A stretch of DNA of 64,000 nucleotides from Kordiimonadaceae bacterium (GTDB lineage Bacteria > Pseudomonadota > Alphaproteobacteria > Sphingomonadales > Kordiimonadaceae): positions 620,001 through 684,000 of the forward strand of contig JAEPQB010000002.1 in NCBI GenBank assembly GCA_017640725.1. Reading direction: 5' to 3'. Shown here piece by piece: positions 35,449 to 43,369 of this stretch. Positions within the stretch are counted from its first letter, which is position 1; every line of letters begins with the position of its first letter. The notes beneath the pieces were generated by a model. It did no database searches. It was given only the letters and a program-made list of their open reading frames with translations, and had not been told where the DNA came from. The position numbers were made by a program, and so were the translations under genes.

Positions 35449-36696
35449 TTATTGGCCAGCGTGTCTGACGTCGTTCAAAAACGCTTCGGACTGTGACCTT
35501 AGCTGTTCAACCATCTGGGTCATTTGCTCAGCAGAGCTGCCAAGTTCGCCAACGCGCGCTTTGGTTTCGTTCGCCGTCTCACTAACCTTTGCAATGCTCT
35601 GTGAAACCTGCTCTGTGCCAGACGAGGCCTCCAGCACATTGCGGCTGATTTCGACCGTTGCCGCTGACTGCTCTTCGGTAGCTGCTGCGATGGTGGTGGC
35701 AATCTCATTCAGGTTGCTGATCATGTCAGCGATCTCGTCCACAGCACCCACGGAGGTGTCTGTGCTCGACTGAATGGCATTAACCTGATTGCTGATATCG
35801 CCAGTTGCATTCGCAGTCTGCTGCGCGAGTGATTTCACTTCGCTTGCCACAACCGCAAAGCCCTTTCCGGCATCGCCGGCGCGCGCAGCCTCAATAGTAG
35901 CATTGAGCGCCAGCAGGTTTGTTTGCTCGGCAATGTCATTGATAAGGCCGATGACCTTGCCGATTGTATCACTGGACGACTTCAGCGTTTGGATGGTGCC
36001 CGACGCGCCTTTTGCCGTATCTGCGGCCTCTGATGTTTTGGCGGAGGAGCTCGATACCTGCCTCGAAATCTCTTCAACTGAGGCCGACAGTTCTTCCGCC
36101 GACGCGGCAACCGTCTGCACATTGGCTGTGGCCTGAGTAGCCGCCGCCGCAACGCTTTGTGCCATTTCGTGATTGGCAGATGCGTAAGATTCCAGCTGCT
36201 CTGCGGTGCTTTGAACTGTTTCCGCCGACTGACTGAGCACGGTGATAATTTCCATCACTTCGGTTTCAAACTGGTTGGCCATTTCTTCGCGGTGCTGCTT
36301 TTGGCTTTCTTGCAAGGCCTTCATTTTGGCCCCGGTTTCATTGATGGCCTTGGCACCAGCCAGGAAAGAACCGGATGTGCCAGTTGTCAGGAATTGCCTG
36401 TAAAAGCGCCCGTCAGAGCTTGCTTCCAGTGAGGCAGTGGCTTCGCGAATGAAACTGTCCGTCAGGTCAAACAAATGGTTCACCTTCGAAAGAGTTTCCG
36501 ACAGGTCGCCGTGTTGGTCCCAATCGGTAATTCGGGCCTCAAGGTCGCCGGTTTCCACCCGGTCAGCAACTTTGGCGACCGCCTCAAATGCGCGCTTGTA
36601 GCGCTCGCCGTTTTCCTCAGCAGTTTTCAGTTGCTCTTCCAAAGTTCTTAACTGTGCCGCGTGGGCATTTTTTCCTGCGGATCCAAACATGCTCAT
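35449..36696 (-). CDS. Soluble methyl-accepting chemotaxis protein
   Basis: 415 aa with no membrane segment. The N-terminal ~60 residues form a coiled coil, then a HAMP-like/helical region ([20 protein letters not shown]), then the MCP signalling domain with its hairpin tip ([37 protein letters not shown]). Its start overlaps the stop of the PAS gene by 4 nt. Together the two polypeptides contain the parts of an Aer-type energy-taxis receptor, here split. CheA/CheW coupling is expected. Confidence 0.9.
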   Translation of the reverse strand: MSMFGSAGKNAHAAQLRTLEEQLKTAEENGERYKRAFEAVAKVADRVETGDLEARITDWDQHGDLSETLSKVNHLFDLTDSFIREATASLEASSDGRFYRQFLTTGTSGSFLAGAKAINETGAKMKALQESQKQHREEMANQFETEVMEIITVLSQSAETVQSTAEQLESYASANHEMAQSVAAAATQATANVQTVAASAEELSASVEEISRQVSSSSAKTSEAADTAKGASGTIQTLKSSSDTIGKVIGLINDIAEQTNLLALNATIEAARAGDAGKGFAVVASEVKSLAQQTANATGDISNQVNAIQSSTDTSVGAVDEIADMISNLNEIATTIAAATEEQSAATVEISRNVLEASSGTEQVSQSIAKVSETANETKARVGELGSSAEQMTQMVEQLRSQSEAFLNDVRHAGQ

Positions 36697-37217
36697 TCTC
36701 CCGTCGACCAGATAAATTCTTCATAGCTTTGCCCTACATCCGCCAGCATGGAATGCAAATGCGCTTCACCGTCCAGCAGGCCCTGCTTGCGGTTACTGGC
36801 GGCCATCTCATAATTCACAAGCTTGGTGTAAAGCGGTTCGATTTCCTGAATGCCTTTGCGGGAGGGCACACGGCGGTTGGAGTGATAGCCAACGATTTCA
36901 CCCGAAGCATCCCTCGATGGTGTGACGTGGGCAATCACCCAATAGAATTTGCCGGTTGCCGACATGTTTTTCACATAAGCGAAAATTTCGCTGCCGGACT
37001 GGATAGTTTCCCACATAAATTTGAAAACAGTCCGCGGCATATCAGGATGCCTGATGATGCTGTGCGGTTGGCCGACAACTTCTGCGGTAGACATTTCTGA
37101 CACACGGCAGAAAACATCATTCACATACTCAATGCGGCCTTTCAGGTCGGTTTTGGAGACAATGATTTCGCTGTCCCGAAATCTGATTTCCTCGTTCACA
37201 GGTGCGACACGTTTCAT
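36693..37217 (-). CDS. Aer-type PAS sensor protein
   Basis: 174 aa. One PAS domain (residues ~10-125) with the Aer signature: [55 protein letters not shown]. In E. coli Aer this pocket binds FAD and senses redox state. A helical tail (~130-174) would dock onto a partner. It lacks the membrane anchor and signalling domain of Aer; the overlapping downstream gene supplies an MCP module. Ligand FAD is inferred from family resemblance. Confidence 0.87.
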   Translation of the reverse strand: MKRVAPVNEEIRFRDSEIIVSKTDLKGRIEYVNDVFCRVSEMSTAEVVGQPHSIIRHPDMPRTVFKFMWETIQSGSEIFAYVKNMSATGKFYWVIAHVTPSRDASGEIVGYHSNRRVPSRKGIQEIEPLYTKLVNYEMAASNRKQGLLDGEAHLHSMLADVGQSYEEFIWSTGE

Positions 37218-37342
37218 GGCTCGATTCCCTCAATCGTGCAGTAATGACACTTAGGGTCGCCGCTATATAATTAATTTTCTCTTAATCGCACCAAATGAGA
37301 CATAATATTTCAACTATTCGCTATCTAAGGTTTATTTTGCAC

Positions 37343-38299
37343 TCAGAAACTGTAGCCAAGCGAAGCCCGGACTGTGTGACTGGTATAGTCCACAGTTGCC
37401 AGGTTGGAGTCGGACGCGACAAACCGATATTCAGCTTGCGCCTGCCAATTATTGCTAAAAGGCACTTCCAGGATGGCCCGAATTGTGTGACGGCTGTCTT
37501 CCCGCACTTCGCCAATTGACGGTGTAACGGCTTGATAATCCTTTAAGCGGTAACGGTATCGCAGCCTGAAAACACTGGCGAACTCGTCATCACTCAGGGG
37601 ATACTTCAGCGTCGCATTGACCGTATGCCCCCAGTAGGTAAAGGCGTTATTTTCTGCATTATGCCGGGATATTGCATACCCAGCCGTTACATTTCGGCCC
37701 TGCCCCAGCAGAAAATACAAGCGAGACGACAAGGTGTGCCGATTGGCGTCCCGTTCCTGCACCAGCGGGTTTTCGAACCGCTGCATGCGATATTCATAAA
37801 AGGCGGTCAGATAGGTCTTGCGGGCAACCAGAACCCCGATATCGGGGCGGATGGTGTGCACGTCCTGGAACTTATTCCCACCGAGCGAGATATTGTCGTA
37901 CCGGTAAGTTGTGCCCACATTCACCTTGCCTAACTTCGTTTTACCCCGCAGGGAAAAGCCATGGATTTGCAGGTCAAAATTGGTCAGGTCTTCGTGCAGG
38001 CTTTGGAAAAAGCTGTAACGCGCGGTTAACCGCTCATCCCCGTCATCATGAAGGTCAAACCCAATGCGCCCCCGAATACGAGCCCGGAAATCTCCCACAG
38101 CGGAGTTTGTATCTGTGTCGTCAATAGTGATGTTATTGTCATACTCGCCGCCCACTTCAACATAACCACTGATCGGCAGCTCTTCGGGGCCTGGCTCGGC
38201 GGCAGAAGTCTCTTCTTCCTGGGCATGGGCGGCCGCTGCCCCCAGGCATAATGAAGCGATGATCGCGACAAATCTAAGGGAATATCGAGGGTTGCTCAT
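37343..38299 (-). CDS. Outer-membrane beta-barrel protein, operon partner of the acidic protease
   Basis: 318 aa. Signal peptide ~1-26 (FVAIIASLCLGAAAAHAQ), a short acidic Glu/Pro linker, then alternating amphipathic strands: ISGYVEVGGEYDNNIT, RARIRGRIGFDLHDD, and a final HTVRASLGYSF ending in Phe as barrels do. The strand pattern resembles the barrel of surface-lipoprotein-assembly-modifier-like proteins, with no TPR domain. It begins 10 nt after the subtilase stop, so it belongs to the same ECF-driven transcript. A role in releasing or displaying the protease is inferred, not shown. Confidence 0.75.
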   Translation of the reverse strand: MSNPRYSLRFVAIIASLCLGAAAAHAQEEETSAAEPGPEELPISGYVEVGGEYDNNITIDDTDTNSAVGDFRARIRGRIGFDLHDDGDERLTARYSFFQSLHEDLTNFDLQIHGFSLRGKTKLGKVNVGTTYRYDNISLGGNKFQDVHTIRPDIGVLVARKTYLTAFYEYRMQRFENPLVQERDANRHTLSSRLYFLLGQGRNVTAGYAISRHNAENNAFTYWGHTVNATLKYPLSDDEFASVFRLRYRYRLKDYQAVTPSIGEVREDSRHTIRAILEVPFSNNWQAQAEYRFVASDSNLATVDYTSHTVRASLGYSF

Positions 38300-38308
38300 G
38301 GTCTACCT

Positions 38309-41300
38309 TTAATCACTTTCGGGGTTTGAGACTGGCACTGAAAACTGGATGAGTCCATGGCCATAGGTTGGGTCAAAACCAGGTTCGCCCAGGTCTTTGG
38401 CGTCCGACCTCAGTTCTTTCACCAAATCTGCCATATCCATTGAACGATACATAGTCAGGCCTTGGCTCAAGACGGCACTGACAAACGGCGCCGCCATCGA
38501 GGTGCCGGTTTTTGCTGCATAGCCACTCGTGGGGCGCGCAGTGAGCACATTCACGCCCGGCGCGGAAAAGTCCACATGGCCGCCCCGGTTGGCGCGCAAA
38601 AACACGCGGGCATCACGGTCAATGGCCGTAACGGCGATTACATTCTGGTAAGCCGCTGGATAGAGCGGCTTGGCATTCGGCCCAGCGTTGCCAACCGCCG
38701 CCACCACATGGCTGCCGCGGGCGGCGGCACGCGTGATCGCGAGCTCGAGCAATTCGTTCGCTGGTCCGCTCAGGCTCATGTTCACGATCGGTACGCGGTT
38801 CCGCACCATCCAGTCCAGTGCGAGTATCAAGCTTTCCGTGGTGGCCACCTGCCGATCGGGCGCTGGCTCAACAAACACGCTGGCGGCAAACAGTTGTGCC
38901 TCGGGCATCAGCCCACGGTACCCATCGTTGCCATCCCCCACCATGATGGAGGCAACCGCCGTGCCGTGTTCGACCGGCCGCTGGTCTGTGAAACGGGCAA
39001 AGTCTTCGCTGATGATATTTCTGCCTGCAAGCGCGGGGTGACGAACATCTACTTTCGTATCCACCAGGCCTATGACCATATTTCCATCGGTAACGGGCAG
39101 TTCAATGCCAATCAGTCTGCCAAAGGCCTCAGGCGTCATCAGGTTGTTGGTATCTGACTGCTGAGCGGCCTCCGTTTCAAAAACATGGTTCACGTCCACG
39201 GCGCCGCCCGCAACCAAATTGTCGAGCGTGGCCAGACTGTCGCTCAAAGAATAATTTTCACCAATCCGCGCGCGCACCAGAACCATATCCAGACCATCAA
39301 GGCGAATACGGTCGTCATCGATAAAGCGCTCAGATTCAAGCTCAAGCTCACGCTCCTGCTCCACGTCCAGCAGTACAAGCACCTCATCTTGAATGAAGGC
39401 ATCACCAACATCGTCAAAAACCTCTTCGAACGCGCGGTCTGCCATCAACTCAATGCGGTCCATGCGCTCAGCTTCCTGGAAGTTTCTGCCTGCGCGCCCG
39501 AACCGATCTAATGAATCGTCATCAAGCTGGATTTCCTCTTCTTCCTCGACCTCTTCCTCTTCCTCGACCTCTTCCTCTTCCTCGACGTCTTCTTCCTCTT
39601 CTACAAATTCCTCGTCATCAGATTCTTCACTATCGTCTTCGGCGACGTCATCATCCTCAAGGCTGTCTACTTGGTCTTCACGGTCTTCCGTGGGTGCATC
39701 GTCCAGCTCGTCCTCGTCCACACCTTGGTCATCTACGTCGTCTTCGTCGCGATCGTCTTCTTCAAGGTCTTCGTCATCAAAGTCATCTTCTTCGAGGTCG
39801 TCTTCAACATCGTCCTCAACATCATCTTCTTCCAGGTCTTCGTCATCAATGTCATCTTCTTCGAGGTCATCTTCTTCGAGGTCATCTTCTTCGAGGTCAT
39901 CTTCTTCGAGGTCGTCTTCTTCGAGATCGTCTTCTTCAAAATCCTCTTCAAGGTCGTCCTCAACATCGTCCTCAACATCATCTTCAAAATCGTCTTCAGC
40001 TTCTCGCTCGACTAAATCCTCAGCTTCTCTTTCGGCTTCTTCTTCAGCTTCCAGTTCCGATTGCCTCTCGGCCTCCAATTCGGCCTGATCCTCTGCTTCG
40101 TCTTCCGCTTCCTGTTCAGCTTCGTCTTCTGCTTCGTCCTCTGCTTCCTGCTCGGCTTCGTCTTCTGCCTCGTCCTCTGCTTCCTGCTCAGCTTCGTCTT
40201 CGGCTTCCTCCTCTGCTTCCTGCTCAGCTTCGTCTTCTGCCTCGTCCTCTGCTTCCTGCTCTGCTTCTTGCTCAGCTTCGTCTTCTGCCTCGTCCTCCGC
40301 TTCCTGCTCGGCTTCGCGCTCTGCCTCTTCTTCGGCCTCGTCCTCTGCTTCTCGCTCTGCCTCTTGTTCCGCTTCGTCTTCTGCCTCTTCTTCGGCTTCC
40401 TCTTCAGCCTCCTCCTCAGCTTCCTCTTCTGCTTCTTCCTCGGCTTCTTCTTCAGCTTCTTCTTCAGCTTCGTCCTCTGCTTCGTCCTCTGCTTCCTGCT
40501 CGGCTTCGTCTTCTGCCTCGTCCTCTGCTTCTCGCTCGGCTTCGTCTTCGGCTTCCTCTTCAGCCTCCTCCTCGGCTTCGTCTTCGGCTTCCTCCTCTGC
40601 TTCTTCTTCTGCTTCTTCTTCAGCCTCTTCTTCCGCCTCCTCCTCGGCTTCTTCTTCAGCTTCTTCCTCGGCTTCTTCCTCGGCTTCTTCTTCAGCCTCT
40701 TCCTCGGCTTCTTCTTCAGCTTCTTCCTCGGCCTCCTCTTCAGCCTCCTCCTCAGCTTCCTCTTCAGCTTCTTCCTCGGCTTCTTCTTCAGCTTCTTCCT
40801 CAGCTTCGTCTTCTGCCTCGTCCTCCGCTTCCTGCTCGGCTTCGCGCTCTGCCTCTTCTTCGGCCTCGTCCTCTGCTTCTCGCTCTGCCTCTTGTTCCGC
40901 TTCGTCTTCTGCCTCTTCTTCGGCTTCCTCTTCAGCCTCCTCCTCAGCTTCCTCTTCTGCTTCTTCCTCGGCTTCTTCTTCAGCCTCTTCTTCAGCCTCT
41001 TCTTCAGCCTCTTCTTCTGCTTCTTCCTCGGCTTCTTCTTCAGCCTCTTCCTCGGCCTCTTCTTCAGCCTCCTCCTCAGCTTCCTCTTCTGCTTCTTCTT
41101 CAGCTTCTTCTTCGGCCTCCTCTTCAGCCTCCTCTTCCGCTTCTTCTTCAGCCTCTTCTTCTGCTTCTTCCTCGGCTTCTTCTTCAGCCTCTTCCTCGGC
41201 CTCTTCTTCAGCTTCCTCTTCCGCTTCTTCTTCAGCTTCTTCCTCGGCTTCTTCCTCGGCTTCTTCCTCGGCTTCTTCTTCAGCCTCTTCCTCGGCTTCT

Positions 41301-41578
41301 TCTTCAGCCTCTTCCTCGGCCTCTTCTTCAGCTTCCTCTTCCGCTTCTTCTTCAGCCTCTTCTTCAGCTTCATCTTCTTCAGGGTCGTCTTCAGGCTGGC
41401 CGAATGCTTCAGCACGCACGAAGCCGTGGTCTGCAGAGACCTGTTGGTCACGATAGTTTTTTGCAAAAGCTCTGGGAGCTGGCCCTGCGGCCACAATCAT
41501 CAGTGCAATACTGCTGACCGCTGTCAGCAGTTTCAATCTGGCGCGCCATGGCCCTTTAAATATCGGTTGGCTCGTCAC
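38309..41578 (-). CDS. Secreted subtilisin-like (S8) protease with ~625-residue acidic EAEE repeat
   Basis: 1089 aa from GTG 41578, with a long signal peptide (LKLLTAVSSIALMIVAAGPA, then PRAFA). Residues ~62-690 are almost only Glu, Ala and Asp: first hundreds of EAEE units with occasional D, Q or R, then D/L/V-rich EEDDL blocks. The C-terminal domain is a complete S8 catalytic unit: D840 (GLVDTKVD), H871 (EHGTAVAS), an intervening NAGPNA oxyanion region, and S1027 (GTSMAAPF). The acidic tract is far too long for a normal propeptide. An ECF-type promoter lies at 41633-41660. Heads an operon with a beta-barrel protein. The role of the tract (Ca2+/cation binding, surface shield, disordered stalk) is unknown. 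Confidence 0.85.
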   Translation of the reverse strand: MTSQPIFKGPWRARLKLLTAVSSIALMIVAAGPAPRAFAKNYRDQQVSADHGFVRAEAFGQPEDDPEEDEAEEEAEEEAEEEAEEEAEEEAEEEAEEEAEEEAEEEAEEEAEEEAEEEAEEEAEEEAEEEAEEEAEEEAEEEAEEEAEEEAEEEAEEEAEEEAEEEAEEEAEEEAEEEAEEEAEEEAEEEAEEEAEEEAEEEAEEEAEEEAEEEAEEEAEEEAEDEAEQEAEREAEDEAEEEAEREAEQEAEDEAEDEAEEEAEEEAEEEAEEEAEEEAEEEAEEEAEEEAEEEAEEEAEEEAEEEAEEEAEEEAEEEAEEEAEEEAEEEAEDEAEEEAEEEAEDEAEREAEDEAEDEAEQEAEDEAEDEAEEEAEEEAEEEAEEEAEEEAEEEAEEEAEDEAEQEAEREAEDEAEEEAEREAEQEAEDEAEDEAEQEAEQEAEDEAEDEAEQEAEEEAEDEAEQEAEDEAEDEAEQEAEDEAEDEAEQEAEDEAEDQAELEAERQSELEAEEEAEREAEDLVEREAEDDFEDDVEDDVEDDLEEDFEEDDLEEDDLEEDDLEEDDLEEDDLEEDDIDDEDLEEDDVEDDVEDDLEEDDFDDEDLEEDDRDEDDVDDQGVDEDELDDAPTEDREDQVDSLEDDDVAEDDSEESDDEEFVEEEEDVEEEEEVEEEEEVEEEEEIQLDDDSLDRFGRAGRNFQEAERMDRIELMADRAFEEVFDDVGDAFIQDEVLVLLDVEQERELELESERFIDDDRIRLDGLDMVLVRARIGENYSLSDSLATLDNLVAGGAVDVNHVFETEAAQQSDTNNLMTPEAFGRLIGIELPVTDGNMVIGLVDTKVDVRHPALAGRNIISEDFARFTDQRPVEHGTAVASIMVGDGNDGYRGLMPEAQLFAASVFVEPAPDRQVATTESLILALDWMVRNRVPIVNMSLSGPANELLELAITRAAARGSHVVAAVGNAGPNAKPLYPAAYQNVIAVTAIDRDARVFLRANRGGHVDFSAPGVNVLTARPTSGYAAKTGTSMAAPFVSAVLSQGLTMYRSMDMADLVKELRSDAKDLGEPGFDPTYGHGLIQFSVPVSNPESD
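39515..41390 (-). repeat. Coding low-complexity tract (EAEE)n and EEDDL blocks
   Basis: About 1.9 kb of near-tandem 12-nt units within the protease gene, with interspersed longer duplications: blocks around 40310-40410 and 40825-40925 are near-identical. The reverse strand shows long open frames that are artefacts of this repeat. Expected to be length-variable by slippage. Confidence 0.85.
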
Positions 41579-41632
41579 TCAGTCTGGTGCCCTTAGTTGA
41601 TTGGGTGAGGGCCAATGGCCCAGTTAATCCGC

Positions 41633-41660
41633 CTAACGATCTGTCACGGGGCTTTATTCC
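41633..41660 (-). promoter_or_regulatory. ECF-type promoter of the acidic protease operon
   Basis: On the minus strand: GGAATAAA (41660-41653), 14-nt spacer, CGTTAG (41638-41633), about 55 nt before GTG 41578. It has the same spacing and near-same sequence as the promoters at 41813 and 43255. Confidence 0.65.
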
Positions 41661-41812
41661 CGATATTTTTTTCGTCTCGCACGGCAATAGCAGCGTCAAT
41701 GCTGATTTCCCCTTGCCTCCGTCCCTGAACCATAACAGATTGATGTCGAAGCTAAAATCCTGTTGCATTTGACGCTGGCACATCCGCGGTTAACAAATTG
41801 ATAGAATTTTAG

Positions 41813-41840
41813 GGAATAATTCATGCAGCCTGCGCGTTAA
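41813..41840 (+). promoter_or_regulatory. ECF-type autoregulatory promoter of sigma/anti-sigma operon
   Basis: GGAATAAT (41813-41820), 14-nt spacer, CGTTAA (41835-41840), 16 nt before the sigma ATG, implying a leader of about 10 nt. It matches the promoters of both acidic proteins, as expected for an autoregulated ECF factor. Confidence 0.65.
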
Positions 41841-41856
41841 GGGGATAACGGCAACC

Positions 41857-42381
41857 ATGAGCAAGCCATCAGCTTCAGCCGTCTGGAAACAGGATCTGGT
41901 AGATCTTCTGCCCCGGCTTCGACGCTATGCGTTGAGCTTGACCGGCTCAGTGACAGATGCGGAAGATCTTCTGCACTCGACAGTAGAGCGGGTTCTGGCG
42001 AAGGCTGATCAGTTTGAAGACGGCACAAACCTTGATCGGTGGGTGTTTCGGGTTTGCAAAAACCTTTGGTTTGACGAATGGCGGCAACGGAAAGTGCGGG
42101 GACCCACAATGGACCCTACCGAGGCCAGGCATGAACCGTCAACGGACGGCGAAAGCCATGCTGAAAACAGAATACAGCTGCGGGAACTATCCAATGCCCT
42201 GCAGCAGTTGCAGGAAGAGCAAAGAGAAATTTTGGTGCAAGTGGTGATTGAAGGACATTCCTATAAAGAAGTGGCGGCAATGCTTGATGTGCCCATTGGC
42301 ACCGTCATGAGCCGACTTGCCAGGGCACGCGCTAAGCTTGCGTCCATTTTGCCAAACCCAAACAGCGGAAATGTTCAATGA
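41857..42381 (+). CDS. ECF RNA polymerase sigma factor
   Basis: 174 aa. Region 2 is clear (RRYALSLTGSVTDAEDLLHS, FEDGTNLDRWVFRVCKNLWF, DEWRQRK) and so is region 4 (LQEEQREILVQVVIEGHSYK, EVAAMLDVPIGTVMSRLARA). No region 1.1 or 3, as in ECF factors. Its stop overlaps the anti-sigma start (ATGA). It is flanked by divergent and downstream genes for acidic secreted proteins whose upstream regions share one promoter motif with its own, so these are its probable targets. The motif resembles the GGAAC-CGTT class, but no PhyR/NepR genes are here, so it is not simply the general stress factor. Confidence 0.92.
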   Translation: MSKPSASAVWKQDLVDLLPRLRRYALSLTGSVTDAEDLLHSTVERVLAKADQFEDGTNLDRWVFRVCKNLWFDEWRQRKVRGPTMDPTEARHEPSTDGESHAENRIQLRELSNALQQLQEEQREILVQVVIEGHSYKEVAAMLDVPIGTVMSRLARARAKLASILPNPNSGNVQ

Positions 42382-43145
42382 CCTTCACAGACGAACAATT
42401 ATCCGCCTATGTGGACGGCGCTTTGCCCGAGAGCGAAATGGAAGCCATTACGGATGCCCTTGCACAGTCGGATGAGCTTACCGAACGATTGGCAGCCTTG
42501 CGCAGCACAGACGCCTGGCTGAAAGAGCAGTTTTCCGAGCTGGAGGAAACACCAATCCGCCAGGAAACCCTGGACCTGATTGCCAATCATGGTGCCGCAC
42601 CAGCGGCTGAAAGCGACAATGTGGTGTCGTTCCAGAAGCCCGATCATGCACGCACACTGGCGGGCTGGCCCGCATGGGGCCAGGCCATTGCCGCTTCGGT
42701 GACCCTGGTCGTGGGTGTTTTGACAGGTATGCAAATCGATAATGGCAGCCAACCAACCGAAGGCGCGCAGCAAGTCGCCGGGTTGATTGATGTGTCAAAC
42801 CCGCTTTATCCGGTGCTTCAAAACACAGCCAGCATGCAATCCACCTCGTTGTCTGGTGGCAGCATTGCAACTCCCACCCTCAGTTTCGCGTCAGCTGACG
42901 GCACCTATTGCCGTGAACTGACGATAGTTGATGCGCGAACTGAAAACCGCAGCCTTGCCTGCCAGGCTGAAGGGGGTTGGCTGGTAAGGGCCAGCGTAAC
43001 CACACCCAAAACGCCAGCGACCGAAGGGTTTACGACTGCTTCAGCAAACACTCAATTGATTGACGACGCGGTTCGGTCCTTGATGCAGGGTGACAGCTTG
43101 TCTCTCGAGCAGGAAAAAAACCTGATTGATATGGGCTGGCACTAA
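42378..43145 (+). CDS. Membrane anti-sigma factor
   Basis: 255 aa, 4-nt overlap with the sigma gene. The N-terminal cytoplasmic part (FTDEQLSAYVDGALPESEME, AITDALAQSDELTERLAALR) is the helical anti-sigma fold seen in RskA/ChrR-like proteins, without a zinc HxxxCxxC motif. One membrane segment lies at ~97-115 (AIAASVTLVVGVLTG). A periplasmic domain with two cysteines follows (GTYCRELTIVD, NRSLACQAEGGW). It probably holds the sigma factor until a periplasmic signal arrives. A terminator at 43192 closes the operon. Confidence 0.88.
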   Translation: MTFTDEQLSAYVDGALPESEMEAITDALAQSDELTERLAALRSTDAWLKEQFSELEETPIRQETLDLIANHGAAPAAESDNVVSFQKPDHARTLAGWPAWGQAIAASVTLVVGVLTGMQIDNGSQPTEGAQQVAGLIDVSNPLYPVLQNTASMQSTSLSGGSIATPTLSFASADGTYCRELTIVDARTENRSLACQAEGGWLVRASVTTPKTPATEGFTTASANTQLIDDAVRSLMQGDSLSLEQEKNLIDMGWH

Positions 43146-43191
43146 CCGGCCCGGGGCGCAACCTCTCTCACATTCATGCCTTGCCAGAACT

Positions 43192-43213
43192 CGCGGTCAC
43201 CGCGGGTTTTGTT
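43192..43213 (+). terminator. Terminator of sigma/anti-sigma operon
   Basis: CGCGGT-C-ACCGCG stem followed by GGTTTTGTTT, 47 nt after the anti-sigma stop and upstream of the RTX promoter. Confidence 0.65.
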
Positions 43214-43254
43214 TAAACTTTTACAGGTTCGCTGAGAAAAAATTCAGGAGCTGT

Positions 43255-43282
43255 GGAATAATATGCGCGTGGCAGTCGTTAA
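43255..43282 (+). promoter_or_regulatory. ECF-type promoter of the acidic RTX gene
   Basis: GGAATAAT (43255-43262), 14-nt spacer, CGTTAA (43277-43282), 87 nt before ATG 43370. Both hexamer-like elements are identical to those of the sigma operon promoter, while the spacer differs. Confidence 0.65.
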
Positions 43283-43369
43283 CCGGGTGATGAACCATGC
43301 CCGCGGGAGAGTGGGCTTTCACCCAATGTCCACAGGCAATGACCTGGGCAGAAACAAGGAACGAGACAC

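Noticed and set aside
39511-41596. Very long plus-strand frames (Leu/Pro/Arg-rich and Phe/Leu/Cys-rich) across the acidic protease repeat
   Set aside because: They are mirror readings of the EAEE repeat on the opposite strand. The minus frame has the signal peptide, a subtilase domain and an ECF promoter.
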